A DNA stretch of 64,000 bases from Brienomyrus brachyistius. Taxonomy: Eukaryota; Chordata; Actinopteri; Osteoglossiformes; Mormyridae. Shown here in pieces: positions 10,655-22,784 of this stretch. Position 1 is the first letter of the stretch. Each line of letters opens with the position of its first letter. A model generated the notes under the pieces. That model did no database searches. It was not told where the DNA came from and worked only from the letters and a program-made list of their open reading frames with translations. Where the stretch lies: the NCBI RefSeq assembly GCF_023856365.1, contig NW_026042821.1, positions 1-64,000 of the forward strand, read 5' to 3'. The position numbers were made by a program, and so were the translations under genes.

Positions 10655-11605
10655 ACTAACAAGGAAGTGGGGAGGTAATGGACAGAAGTGTTGGTTTTTG
10701 GTAACTCCACTCCTCTGACCTCCACTGTAATTTTAGGTTCCTTGGAACAATATTGTAAACCAGTCATCACACACCTAGGGGTTAAAGTCGACACCAACCT
10801 TAAGTTTGACACTCAGATAAGGTTAGTTGTCAAGTCAAGCTTTTTACAATTGAGGCAGTTGGCCAAAATAAAGCCAATTCTTTCTAGGCAGCACTTTGAG
10901 ACAGTAATCCACTCTTTTGTCACTACTAGTTTGGACCACTGTAACGCCCTCTATGTTGGGGTTAGAGGCTCCACTATTGTTCACCTCCAGAAGGTTCAAA
11001 ATGCTGCCGCACATGGAAATATGAGCATGTCTCCCCCATTTTAGCCTCACTCCACTGGCTGCCCGTACATTTTAGGATTCATTTTAAAATTCTGTTATTT
11101 GCTTTTAAAGCCCTCAGTGGTCTTGCTCCATCTGACCTCTGTGAGCTGCTTCACCCTTACACCCCCACCCGCTCTCTCAGGTCAGCTGATCAGCTGTTCC
11201 TGACGGTTCCTAAGACTCAGCGTGAGCTTAGAGGGGATCGAGCCTTTGCAGTCGCAGCTCCTAAAATGTGGAATGACTTGCCTTTTCACATTAGAGAGGA
11301 ATCCCCTCTGTCCGTTTTTAAATCTCTTCTAATCTCTTCTCCTTCACCTTTGACACATTGTGAGATGTTAATTTTAATAGTAAATCTTATTTTAATCTTA
11401 GCCTTTTCTTTATTAATTAATTGATTTTTTTAAATTTTTATTAATGGCCTTTTACTCACATTGAATGTTTTGGTTTTTATTAAATTTCTTTTACTTCGTT
11501 TTTAAGTGTGTGAATGTTTTTATTTATTCCTTTGTGCAGCACTTTGGTCCATAAGGTTGTTTAAAGTGCTTTTCAAATAAAGAGCTGGATTGGATTACAT
11601 TGGAA
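10655..11605 (+). mobile_element. LINE 3' end, L2-like
   Basis: The C-terminal part of a reverse transcriptase ORF (HLGVKVDTNLKFDTQI, LTTSLDHCNALYVG-like, then in another frame LHWLPVHFRIHFKIL and WNDLP) is followed by a 3' UTR with AATAAA and a short tail GAGCTGGATTGGATTACATTGG. That tail resembles the TTGGA-type 3' repeat of L2 elements. There is a frameshift near 11020. It is 5'-truncated, as usual for LINE copies. Confidence 0.8.
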
Positions 11606-12065
11606 GATGGCTCAACAAATCTCTTTCACAGAATGTAAAATTCGACAGAGGGCGCAAGGTGACATTCTGTCAGGGGCCCAGAATTTTTAGCTACACCTCT
11701 GTGTTACTGTGTTTTTTTTGTTCTAGCCATCAATAACTCTGGAGTTGCTATATCGCCACCTGGTGGTGAAAAGATCAGACAAAAATATGTACACATGTTA
11801 CCAACAGTTTGAAATTGAAGTGCAGAGTTAACAGGTTTAATTAATCGTCCCCACGGATGCCAGTCATGAAATTTGAGAATTGCAAATTAAAACACAGGAA
11901 AAAATCAGGAACACTACAAGATAAAATATTTAGCAAACACTCAATGTGCATCCAGGGTGACAAGGGACAACTGGAGGATGATATGACAATCTGACAGTGA
12001 CATTCACAGCACTTTATATGTTGCCAAAAACAGAAAAGGGGATTAAAATCAAGAATCAGAAATCA
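11606..12065. other. Unassigned non-coding interval
   Basis: No gene. A short ATATCGCCACCTGGTGGTGAAA motif near 11750 resembles many gene-flank repeats but cannot be classified. Confidence 0.4.
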
Positions 12066-12077
12066 TGTATGAGGGTG

Positions 12078-12353
12078 GGGCTGCTTGGTGGTGCAGTGAT
12101 TAGCACTGTTACCTCCCACCACTGGGACTCAGGTTCGAGTCTCCGCCTGGGTCACATGTGTGGGGAGTTTGCATGTTCTCTCTTGCTAAATTGGCCGTAG
12201 GAGTGCATGTGTGTGTGAATGGTGTGTGAATGTGCCTTGCAATGAGCTGCCCCCCCGTCCTGGGTTGTTCCCTGCCTCGTGCACAGATCCTTCCAGGATA
12301 GGCTCTGGACCCCCCGCGACCCAGTAGCATAAGCGGTTTAGACAATGGATGGA
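12078..12353 (+). mobile_element. Full-length tRNA-derived SINE with 12-bp target duplication
   Basis: The head is tRNA-like, with an A box (TGGTGCAGTGATTAGCA) and B box (GGTTCGAGTC), then a body ending CCCCCCGCGACCCAGTAGCA, AAGCGGTTT and an ATGGATGG tail. It is bounded by perfect 12-bp direct repeats TGTATGAGGGTG at 12066-12077 and 12354-12365. Polymerase III promoter boxes and intact flanks suggest a fairly young insertion. Confidence 0.92.
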
Positions 12354-12365
12354 TGTATGAGGGTG

Positions 12366-13200
12366 AGTCACAATGACGACAGCTGCTCTGTTGACTTGGT
12401 CCCAGGAGTCGTCAGCGTTGGTCTGCCGGGGCCCCCGTCCTGTCTGTGGAAGCACCCGTCTTGTTGGCTGTTCTCTCTGCCTGGGCCCCCTCTCCTGCTG
12501 CCTCACGTTTGGGTTGAAGTGGCTCCCCAGTGCTTCTGTAAAGCTCTTTGTGTATCTTAGAAAAGGGCTGTATAAATGTAACATTCATTCATTTATTCAA
12601 GGTCCCAGCCAGAAGAGTGCAGTACTACACTGTCCCCCACAGCCTGAATCAGCTGGATGTTATAGGATTAAGACACTTCCTGCATTAGGCCATTTACCCT
12701 CAGTGTATTTCCATACCCTGACAGGATGGATGACAATACTATGGCCCTAATTTTCAATACACAGTTTTCACAGGAGTCTCACCCTCATCCACATTCTCTG
12801 CATTCCTTATCTCATGCTTCTTTGCCACCCGCATCTCCTCTGCCTGCTTTGTCTCATTTTCCCACAATTGAAACACCGTCCAATTTGTCTCTGTTTTAGT
12901 TCTACCACATTAGTCCCTGAGCAACCAGTCTGATCCCGTTCCTCTAATTTCAGATGCATCTGGCTTATCTGATTGGGACTGAAGCTGCTGTTACTAGGAA
13001 AACCACATTCGTCCCACTGGGGCAGGTCTGACACCGCGTCCTTCCCATATGTCTCCCATAATTGTTGTACAGAATTTCAGCTGGAGTTCTTTCCCAGAAG
13101 CAAGTAATTTCACTTTAGCACCTGTTCAGTAAAAGTCAAGTAGGTCTTTAATGTTATTTTTAACTTTACACAGTTGAGTATAGTACAGTTACAAAAGAAA
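12366..13200. other. Unassigned interval
   Basis: ORFs here look like chance frames. CAGAATTTCAG and Gln/Cys-coding stretches gave no recognisable family. No RNA gene or repeat array seen. Confidence 0.35.
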
Positions 13201-13209
13201 CTGTTTCCC

Positions 13210-15095
13210 TCGGACCAAGGTGCTACTTAAATTAACAGAAGACTAACACATACCAACCTAGCAACATACTGTATGGTGCATAATGAGCAAAAACTGTGCA
13301 AACATTGCAGGACAGTGCAAAAAGAGAGGACAACTGACACCAACGAGCACAAACAGCACAGTAAACCCAGTACTGAGAAGGCGCAGTTTGGTTGTCCAAT
13401 GAGGTAGCAATAAAAATAAATAAAAGTAACTGTAAACATGGCGACAATAAGATAAAAAATAGTAGTTAAATAATAAAGTGTGTTAATGAGTGTATGTGTG
13501 TGTGGTATCAGATTAGTCCCTGAGAGTTCAGTAGTCTGACGGCATGGGGGATAAAGCTGTTTGAGTCTGGCTGTGAAGGCCCGAATGCTCCGGGACCTAT
13601 TTCCAGAAGGCAGGAGGGTGAAACGATAATGTGAGGGGTGGGTGGGGTCATCCACAATGGTGGTGGCTTTGCGGATGCAGTGTGTGGTGTGAATATCTGT
13701 GATGGAGGGGAGAGATATGTTAGGGTTATCTTCTTCTGAAGATGCGCTGGAAACAAACCAGTCTCTGAACACAGAACAACACAGACAGCTGTGATGACGT
13801 TTTACTTGCTGCAAGGTGTAGGGAATCCACTTGCAGAGTCTCCGCAGTTTCAGCAAAATGATGGTTTATTGAACAGCAAAAATAATACAATGTAATACAG
13901 TGTAGAGACACACCGGGTACTGAAAGGCAGCTCAGATACAAATTGAAGACAGTTCTTCACCCCCCTTTATACCCAAAAAGGCCCTCCCCACCAAGGTGTT
14001 GTGTGTAGGTGTTGTGAGTGAATTTACATATAAAGAGTGACCCCCTGGAGTGTGAGGATCCTGAGACAGGGACGGGACAGGACAGGGTGGAGACTTTTAT
14101 GATCATTGTAATTCAATTCTTATCACCTTATCTTATCCTTATCACCATAGTGGTGCCAACTGGAACCCCCATTCTCTCCCTGGCTTCCCCCATGATCATA
14201 AATTCCTAACATTGTCTGCATTCAAATGATCAACCAAGAACCTTGGGACATTTTTACCACTTTTCCTTACAAAGGGAAGCCCGGTCCTGACCTCGAGGTG
14301 TCAGCCTCTCAGTCGAACTCAGCCAACTTCGAAAGAGTAACTCCCCTCGCAGTGTCTTTTATTGAGGTACACAAACAGGATATGCAACTGACATTGAACA
14401 TTGTTTGTCACCATATATGGGGTGGAAATATTCAAGCGACAGTTCTTGAGACGTGTTATTGCTCAATTAAGATCAAGCTGCGGCAGGGTGTTGTTTCTAA
14501 GCGTCTAGCAAAATGATGATAAAAAAAGTACATATTTCTCTAACACGATACTCCCAATGATTTTCTCACCTGTCATCACTATCTGTTGTAGGGACTTGTG
14601 ATCTGAGGCGACACAGTTCTCAAAGCAGACCGTGATGCAGCTGCTCAGGGTGCTTTCAACAGTTCCCCAATAGAGTGTGAGAATGGGAGATGGGCTTTTC
14701 TGAGCTTCCGTGGAGAGTAGAGGTGCTGCTGTGCTTTCCTTACTATGGAGCTGATGTTGAAGGACCTGGTGAGATTCTCCGCCAGATGGACAACAAGGAA
14801 TCTGGTACTCTCTACGATCTCCACAGATGAGCCATCGATGTGCAGCAGAGAGTGGTCACTCTGTGTTTTGTGTTCTTCTAACGTCAACAACCATCTCTTT
14901 GGTCAACATTCAGAGACAGGTTGTTGGCTCTGCAGCAGTCCGATAGTCATCACACTTCCTCTTTGTATGCTGAGTCACCGTTTTTATTGATGAGACCCAC
15001 AACAGTCTTGTCATCTGCCTGATGTTGATGATGGAATTCGAAATGTGCATTGCTGCTCAGTTGTGAGTCATCGGAGTTAACAGCAGTGGGCTGAG
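13210..15095 (-). mobile_element. LINE, 3' half, split by a solo LTR
   Basis: Minus-strand non-LTR retrotransposon. Near 15005-14950 the polymerase motif region reads ADDKTVVGLINKNGDSAYKEEV. At 14890-14560 follow the thumb and C-terminal segments (HIDGSSVEIVESTRFLVVHLAENL). The frame resumes at 13715-13500 with DIHTTHCIRKAT, PTHPSH and LLPSGNRSRSIRAF, then a 3' UTR down to about 13210. The gap between the two parts is exactly filled by the LTR at 13718-14545. Several substitutions and shifts show it is inactive. Confidence 0.8.
13718..14545 (-). mobile_element. Solo LTR inserted in a LINE
   Basis: An 828-bp segment with TGTTAG...CTAACA termini interrupts the LINE reading frame at its VSLPSI-like segment. 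Flanks are AGATA (13713-13717) and CGATA (14546-14550), a 4-5 bp target duplication. On the minus strand it has TATAAAG (13966-13971) and, about 95 bases later, AATAAA (13865-13870), giving a normal U3-R-U5 order. No internal retroviral sequence is attached, so it is a solo LTR formed by recombination. Confidence 0.85.
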
Positions 15096-15117
15096 CATAA
15101 AGTCCTGGGTTCCTGCT

Positions 15118-15652
15118 ACAGCGTCTGAGCAGTTGCCTTCGTCGCCCATAGCTCCTGCGCAGCCCGAGCAGCCGCCTCCGCTGCCCCCTGCGGCCCCAGA
15201 GCCCGAGCAGCCGCCGCCTGCTTTGCCCGTAGCTCCTGAGCAGCCGCCTCCGCTGCCCCCTGCGGCCCCAGAGCCCACGCCCGAGGCGCTCCCTCCGCCT
15301 CAAATGACTGTGCCCCCTGGGGCTCTTGTTCCTGGCCCCACTCCTGTCCCTGACCCAGCTCCAGACTTTCCTGCCCTAGTCCCCGAGGAGGTCCCGGACA
15401 GTCTGACCACCGTGTGTGCCACGCCCCCTGATTATCCACGTGTGCTTCCCTGATCGTACCCAGCTGTGTCCGATTATTTTCAATCAGTCCTGTCTATTTG
15501 AGTTCATGTCTTACTAGAGTTCAGTGTCCGTCATTGAAGTCCGTCTGCGTGAGATGTTTCCTGCACCCCGTGTTCCTAATAAATCCCCGTATCCTGCCTG
15601 CCTTGCCTGTTTCCTGCCCGTCCGCCGCTCCCGTTAAATGGCGATCGTGACA
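15118..15652 (+). mobile_element. Ty3/gypsy retrotransposon tail: proline-rich ORF end plus LTR-like end
   Basis: A plus-strand ORF (15133-15453) is almost entirely PEQPPPLPPAAPE-type repeats and ends at TGA; it resembles the proline-rich C-terminal extension seen in fish gypsy polyproteins. The 200 bp after it, ending AATGGCGATCGTGACA at 15652, looks like LTR sequence with AATAAA near 15580. A second, longer copy of the proline-rich tail is at 34747-35730. Confidence 0.6.
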
Positions 15653-16045
15653 CAAGGCACACGCACATCAAGTACCAATGCAGCAAATACAGATGAACAA
15701 TTTAGGAGGAATACTAGTCAAAGGAAGGAAGAAAAGCAGCCCACCCTATCTCATGGTCACGGACACAAACATCAGGGAGTGTTATGAAGAAGACATCACA
15801 CTTAACACCATTGGTTTTATGCAGTGAATTACACCAGAGAGAGTTTTTACATTCTAGCTGTGTTACGTAACATTCCTCAGCCTTCAGGTTTTTTCCACAC
15901 AATGCACGACATGCAGGGGTGCCAAACAAAACAGCGGAACTGCAGTGTAGCCAATTATTTGTTTCAGTAGTTTTAAGAAAACTAGAACATAAAATGTTTG
16001 TTTTACTTAGTCCACAAAAGAGTTTTTACCTATCTTAGTGTATTT
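15653..16045. other. Unassigned interval
   Basis: No gene or repeat recognised with confidence; it may belong to the disrupted retroviral element that follows. Confidence 0.35.
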
Positions 16046-16049
16046 TACA

Positions 16050-17545
16050 TCACATACACTCTCGGTCCGTTGTGGAGTCCATCCCACTGTAGTTGGAGAA
16101 TGCTGCCATCAGTCGCTTGGTGTAGCACTCGCAGGATTTACCAGGCTCCTGTTTAAACTGATGCATCATGCCCCAGTCCATGCGCAGGAGGACCAGTCTC
16201 TGAAGGGCTGTCGCATGGTGAGGCCTGTTCTGCCTGGGGTCCAGCAGGTCACTGGCAATGTCCTTCAACTCACAGTGGGCTTGCGTTCATAGTGGGGTAC
16301 CGCAGGGTTCGATTTTAGGACCACTATTGTTCCTAATTTACATAAATGATATGGATACCAATATATACAGTAAACTGGTGAAATTTGCAGATGACACCAA
16401 GGTGGGTGGTGTAGCAGATACTGAATTAGTGGCTCAGCAGCTACAGCGGGATCTTGATTTAATTAGTGACTGGGCCGATACCTGGCAGATGAAATTTAAC
16501 GTCGATAAATATAAGGTACTCCATCTAGGGAGCAGAAATATAAAGTACAGGTATTTCATGGGTGTCACTGAAATAAAGGTAGCTGATCATGAGAAAGACC
16601 TTGGTGTGTATGTTGATGCTTCCATGTCCCATTCTCGCCAGTGTGGGGAAGCAATAAAAAAGGCCAATAGGATGTTGGGGTATATCTCCAGGTGTGTGGA
16701 GTTTAAGTCAAGGGAGGTAATGCTAAGATTATACAATTCCTTGGTGAGACCTCACCTAGAATATTGTGTGCAGGTTTGGTCACCATATCTTAAAAAGGAC
16801 ATTGTGGCCTTAGAAAAGGTGCAGCGTAGGGCCACAAAAATGATTCCTGGTCTTAGAGGAATGTCATACGAGGAACGGTTACTTGAGCTAAATCTGTTCA
16901 GTCTCAAGCAAAGGAGATTGAGGGGGGACATGATCCAGGTATATAAGATTCTAACAGGTTTGGATGCTGTTCAACCAAATAGTTACTTCAGCATTAGTTT
17001 AAATACACGAACTCGTGGCCATAGGTGGAAATTAGCGGGAGAACATTTCAAGCTGGATTTAAGGAAGCACTTCTTTACGCAGCGTGTAGAGTATGGAATA
17101 GTCTTCCTGATAATGTAGTGCAAGCTGAATCCTTGGGTTCCTTTAAATCAGAGCTAGATAAGATTTTAACGACTCTGAGCTATTAGTTTAGTTCTCCCCA
17201 AGCGAGCTTGATGGGCCGAATGGCCTCGTCTCGTTTGTATAGTTCTTATGTTCTTATGTTCAACTCCTTCATCTACAGTGTCAGATGAGCAAACCTTATC
17301 TCCCCCTTGAGGATTTGGACATACCAACATAGGGGCAAGAATTTCTGCTACCTCGTCCTGCTGCCTGAGTGTTTCGCCACGGCACTTCTTCACCGAGAAG
17401 GAGGTAGAGTCGGGTGCTGAATGGTTATGATCCTCGTCTGCAGGGGGGAGAGGGGAAGGGGCAGGGGAACCACTGGCTACTCCTCCCTCGGTGGCATAAG
17501 GAGGAAGCTGCTGTTTGGGCAGCAATGCTTGGGCAGGAGCCACAC
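16050..17545 (-). pseudogene. gag: Retroviral gag remnant split by a LINE
   Basis: Two minus-strand pieces flank the CR1-like LINE. At 17280-17543 is a proline-rich ORF with LPPYA and SGSPAPSPLPP, like a matrix/linker part. At 16050-16268 is a capsid-like piece with QEPGKSCECYTKRL, which resembles a retroviral major homology region. The frames of the two pieces differ by one base and stops occur, so the gene was already decayed or decayed after insertion. The assignment rests on short motifs only. No LTR for it was found. Confidence 0.5.
16272..17262 (+). mobile_element. CR1-like LINE, 5'-truncated, reverse transcriptase domain
   Basis: The ORF 16258-17118 encodes the second half of a reverse transcriptase: GVPQGSILGPLLFLIYINDM, the FADDTK catalytic box, LGVYVD, then a long C-terminal region (LVRPHLEYCVQVWSPYL, LEKVQRRATKMIPGLRG, RRLRGDMIQVYKILTG). 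A one-base shift near 17090 breaks the last 30 codons (WNSLP-like tail in another frame). The element ends in TTCTTATG repeats, the 8-bp terminal repeat style of CR1. It sits inside old gag sequence, with TTCAACTC at both ends (16264-16271, 17259-17266). Confidence 0.88.
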
Positions 17546-17559
17546 AGTTTATTTCTGGG

Positions 17560-18660
17560 TATCTAATTAGCGGACACCATTAGGTCCCTTCAGGGGCTCC
17601 ACAGACAAACTCATTGACAAAATAGAATTGTCACAGAAAAATTCTTTGTCACATGCTCAGTCGACATGGACTGTGTGCTATTTACATATTTTTGGCACAA
17701 ACGAAATCTCATATGCATATCGATGTATCTTTGGCACAAGTGGACCTCCATCACTTTAAAGAGGGTAAACTCTGATCAGGAAATTTACGACGTCAGAATA
17801 AACGGATTTTTTAACAGAAGTAACTGACATGCCCTAATAAGGAAATGCATACAATCAGAATACAATATCTGTGGTTTTTAACAGTGGTAACAATCTGATA
17901 ATGAAAGGAATCAGATCAACATTTCTATAGCATGTAACAGAGCTTGCTCCCCTCCAGAACTCATTGTTCCAGTAGTTATCTGAAATCATCTGCAGGAGCT
18001 ATTCTTTTATTTGTATATTAAGCATAATTATTCATGAATATTATTGATTATGTTTATTTGTTTAATGTTTTTATTTATTCGTATTTATTGTTTATAATAT
18101 AATGTTATATAGTATTGCAACACTTGAAACGAGAGGTACTTGCCTGCCTTAGTGATATTTACTATTGTCTAAGTGTATTCCCACCTGTAGGAGGCAGCAA
18201 TGGTTGTTATTAAAGGTGCTGAGATTACGCGGCTCAGGGCTGAAGGTGCAAAGTGAAACAGTCATTGACCGTATTTGCCATGTGTGATGGTGTCTGCATA
18301 TCGGCCCTTTTGCGCCAAACAAACCAGTTCAAAGTACTGTGTGTTAAAATATCATATGAATAAATCCTCTCAAGAACTAAACTCAATATCGTATCCTCAT
18401 CATTCAACGCGTCTGACTTTTGCACCTCTTACCACAAGGCAGTGGATTACATGGGGAAATTACAAACAAGGAGAATTTAATCTGTTTTTCCTCTACATTG
18501 TCGTTATTCAGAATATTACAGACTATGAACAAAAACGGACAATGTAAGAAAATAAAAAAATGTGTATGACAGAAAGCTAGAGTATTTTTGCAATGGTGAG
18601 CACTAGCTGGTTTATGTACTAGCTCACACTCAAGAAACAGCATAAATGCTACTCATACAC
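17560..18660. other. Unassigned AT-rich interval
   Basis: Contains AT-rich stretches around 18000-18120 and a non-coding region; short ORFs have no recognisable family. Confidence 0.4.
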
Positions 18661-18661
18661 A

Positions 18662-18885
18662 GTTGGGGGGCAGGGGTCAGTCCTTGTGCCTGTAATGAGG
18701 TCACCAGTTGAAACTAACCCAGCCTCAGCACGTCTGTGGGTCCTTGAGCAAGGCCCTTAACCCCCAGCTCCCTGGGCGCCCCAACAGGTAGCTGCACTTC
18801 GCGGACAACTTACTCCACAAAGAGTAAGTTGAGGGAGACATAAAAAACACAATTTCCCCACGGGGATTAATAAAGTCCATCCATC
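18662..18885 (+). mobile_element. SINE-like element
   Basis: Contains the frequent fish SINE body GTCCTTGAGCAAGGCCCTTAACCCC and ends ATTTCCCCACGGGGATTAATAAAGT. A related copy is at 55270-55450. The tRNA-like head is weak. Confidence 0.7.
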
Positions 18886-20780
18886 TATGGAATATTATTT
18901 AGCACTATATAACGCAGAATATAAGAATTACGATTTTATAAAAAGTATGCCAAATATCCATGATATAATCATTACAATGTAAACATTATAATGTAATCAA
19001 CACAATGGAACCAACTGAGTATGTATTTGCACCTTTTGTTAGTCTGAGTTTCTGTTAGCTACTTTGTTAGTCCTGAATCTATGAATATTCACATTTTTAT
19101 CGCGTATATTTTATCACTATGTAAAAGGACAAATATATTATCAACCTTTTAGTGAGACAATGTGTAAACGGCTGAAACTACCAAGGTTTACTACTGAAGG
19201 AAGGGATTCACCTGAGTTCACCAAAAGTTCATGGCTGAGTATTTTTAAAAAACCAAGTGGAGCTGCTCGCGCCACTATTATGTTCAACCGAGAGGCCAAA
19301 CGGTAAAAGAAATGACTGTCAAACTTATCACCTAGGGGTAAATATAAATCTATACAAATATCACCTGCATGCACATTACTTCTTTTACAATAACCAACTC
19401 CTGATCCATACTGTTAGTCGTGAAAAAAATAACTATTGTGTACATAGAGGCCCTGTGTAAAAAGATAACTGCCAAGGAAAAGATCAAAAACATTTATTTC
19501 AAGGATTCAAAGTTTTTATGGTCATGTACAGTGTACAGTGCAGTTCTTATTTGATTAACTTGAATGTCTTCACAGACAAGACGATTAAACAAATAAAGCA
19601 GCGCAACATTATAGTAACTAACAACAAACAAAGCTCACGAGTACTATTACAATATTCATATCATTTATTTAAATTTAATTTTACCAAGTAAATTAATTGA
19701 AAAGCAGTTACCGCTTTACCTGCTTCTCGGGAGAAATAGCAGATATACAAACGTCATGTATGTAACTAAAATCTTAAGCCAATAAGGGCAAAGTTGTGTC
19801 GTAATGGAGGCGGATCCAGCCTGTGCAGCCTGCTAAGAGGTGCTGCCTGATGTGTCTTGCTCTCGCGGAGTTTTGGTACCATGTGACATGGTGACGTAAT
19901 GCAACGGGCGATAAAAAATATAACCATGATGCATTGCGTCAGGACCAGAATGCATTGCTTTAAGCTAGCGCTGTATGTGGGTGCATGAAGTGGAAAGCAC
20001 CCAATAATAAACATAACATTTTTTAAAAAATGTTTTCTTCACCGGTGCAGTGAATTTAAATAAAGAGCTATGATGGTGCTGCAAATGGCTTTGCATAGTA
20101 GTTAGTAGTAGCATTAGCCGCTGTGTGCGGCATTAGCTTTCTACAGTCCTTACAGATGGTTCGTGTTTTGTCTGTCTCCCTTTCGCCATTTATATTTTCC
20201 GCCGGGCACCCGAAATGCTGACACACAAAAGATTCAAAAGTGTCTGGGGTATCTACTATAGTAATTTAGTCAGATGCCGACATATTTACAGCAGCTCATT
20301 TGCAGCGCATTCGTGAAACGGCTTTTCGCTCCAACGAGAAATCTCGTCATGTTGTAATATCGCGAGATCTCGTGACACGCGTTTCACTCCCACTTCTTAG
20401 TAACAGTCATGATTTGATAAAGTGACAACCTGCGTAATAATTGGTAATACATAGAGTTTGCTATTGTTCAGGCTAGCAGACTGTTATGGCTTGAGGTTAA
20501 TGGTGCCTGTTACTTGTGAATTTTCACATTTGCAGGGATCTTCTGCCTCGTGAACGTGAAACGGGTAATTATGCTAAAAGAAGAAAAAAGCAGAACTGCA
20601 ATGTGTGTAAGGCTGGTGCTGATTTTTCAGTCTGAACACAGTAAAATTTATACAAATTACCTGTATTCAAACTTGTATTCTTTATATAGTTTGGTTAATT
20701 ACTATTTAAAAGTTTTATCTGCGCTCCATTGTATAACTTATATTGGAGACTTGTATGTACTTTTCGATTGGAAATGGTTA
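18886..20780. other. Unassigned interval
   Basis: No supported gene. A TTTTATGGTCATGTACAGTG stretch near 19516 looks like a dispersed repeat. Short ORFs are not convincing. Confidence 0.4.
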
Positions 20781-20788
20781 GCTGTATA

Positions 20789-20932
20789 CAGGGGCGCCGC
20801 TAAGGGGGGGAAAGTTGGGACAATTCTAAGGGCCCACGCCCTTTAGGGGCCCCCAGAGATCTGAATGGGTGTGGTAGGGGGGCCCAACCTCATATTTTGT
20901 CATAGGGCCCAAAATTGCTAGCGGCGCCCCTG
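20789..20932. mobile_element. hAT-type MITE with perfect 8-bp target duplication
   Basis: A 144-bp element with terminal inverted repeats CAGGGGCGCCGCTA / TAGCGGCGCCCCTG. Flanking direct repeats GCTGTATA at 20781-20788 and 20933-20940 are identical, the 8-bp size of hAT insertions. No coding capacity; the interior is GGGCCC-rich. Confidence 0.93.
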
Positions 20933-20940
20933 GCTGTATA

Positions 20941-22780
20941 TACTTTGAATATTTTTATGATTAATTTCTTTGTTTATTTAATTTGGCAACAGATCTGCAC
21001 TTTTAGCAGTATTGCTGTCAATTTTTGTGAAAGTTGTTACTAAATAAAACAAAAGAAGCAGACTTGTGTAAATCCTATATTGGTCGTGTATTCTTCCTGT
21101 AGCGTAGTGACAGCTTTTTGTACGGAAGCCGTGAACGGCTGTGCTTGCAAATATATTTTCTTCTGAATAATTAGAAGGATAAGCATATTTTGTCGCCGCC
21201 GCGAGATAGTCATGCCATACACAGCTCTGCTCGTTTTTGTACTGTAACCGTGTTACTTAATTTGCGAATCCATGAATTTAACGTTGACATTAAGTCAACA
21301 TTGACATTGACAACGTTGACATTAAGTGTTGCACCTATCTAGTGTTTTACCGTGAAGGGCATGTTATATCTTGTCTCTAAGTCGCACTATGGTCCAGGGG
21401 AATGCTATGTCATATTAGAACATGTGTCGATGATGTGGCAATATAAATATTTTAGAATACTGTCAGTTTTAGTTTCAGAAATCCATCATTTGAGAAAAAA
21501 GGCCAGTCACGACAAATATATATGGAATATAACAACAGAGGTTAGCTGTATTTGTTTAAGTGTAAAGATGCACATAGAAACATGCATGAGCTCATCTGAG
21601 AATAAACTGAATGCAATGAAGATTTGTGACTCCTGCTGGAAAATGCGAATAGTGGCAGGGTCTTCAAGCAGTACATTTGTCTGAGAGTCAGTTAATATTA
21701 GGAAAGGCACCGTTTTTTTTTTCAATGGCGCTAATTATCAAGAAGGAAATGGAGTACCCCAGTACCTGGTTTACGGGCACTGGAAGCTCCAGTATCAGTC
21801 AGACTTTCATGTAAGTATATGTGTGTTTAATGACTTGTGCATGTTTCATCTTTACCAGGGGCAGAGGGGAAACTCAATAAATAGCCTTCTCTCACACTTC
21901 CAGGCCTGCAGAACTGAGCATGTCCCCTGGTTTTGTGCATATGTCTGTAGGCTTTGAGTTTTTCCTATGGGGGCTTCAATTTCCTCCCAGAGTACAAATA
22001 CGTGCAGATCAGTTGCATTGGGGAGTCCATACTGTGATGCTGAGTGGGTGTAGGAGGAGATTGAGAGATGAAACTCCGGATGATTTACTCCCTCGGCTAA
22101 CTAACCAGAACAGGATCGTACCAATACCAAAATGATAAGTTTATAAATGTTTTTCACTACCCTGATTCATTCAGTTATTTCTGTTTGTTAATTCCATCCC
22201 CCAAGCAAATACATAAATAAACAAACAAATATTCAGGGGGAATGTGTCATAGGTGATAGAATCAGTGGATGAATCTAAAGAAAAAAAGTAATGATTTCTT
22301 TCTCTCCAAAACACAATGCACAAAACTCTTAAGTTAGGTAAGACATTGAAATTTTATGACAGTAGCATGATGCAGAGGAACAACAGAAGGAAAAATCTAA
22401 CTAAACCTGAGTCAACTAGGACTAATTACACTAAATTAAGTGGAACACACAAAATACCTAAAACAACTTAATAAACAAGCAAGAAATATTACATTTGATT
22501 AACTATACTGATGCCTGAGGGAAGTTCTTGTGCATAATGCAGCAAGTATATACAGCTGCAGAGACACTACACATAGTGCAAATAAATTAAAAAGTATACA
22601 GTACACACACTGATTCCTGAAAAATCTAAATACCATGGAATACTAATGAAATACTGATGATGATGATAATAATAGAAATAATAATGAATTAGTTTAGGGT
22701 ATTATGCAATTGACATGTACAATTAAAAAAGAAATTGCACCAGACATTTCCTGTGGCAAAGAAGGGTTGCTTTGTGCCAC
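20941..22780. other. Unassigned AT-rich interval
   Basis: No supported gene. The ORFs at 21352-21684 and 21920-22135 show no family motif and typical non-coding composition. Confidence 0.4.
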
Positions 22781-22784
22781 ATTA

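Noticed and set aside
12807..13034. Possible zinc knuckle (CFNCGK) on the minus strand
   Set aside because: Only half a CCHC motif, with no histidine-cysteine end and no gag context.
13227..13856. A 209-residue ORF on the minus strand
   Set aside because: It crosses the LINE-LTR junction: part is LINE C-terminus and part is LTR, then LINE 3' UTR. Not a gene.
15116..15439. Gly/Ala-rich minus-strand ORFs
   Set aside because: Reverse frames of the proline-rich gypsy tail.
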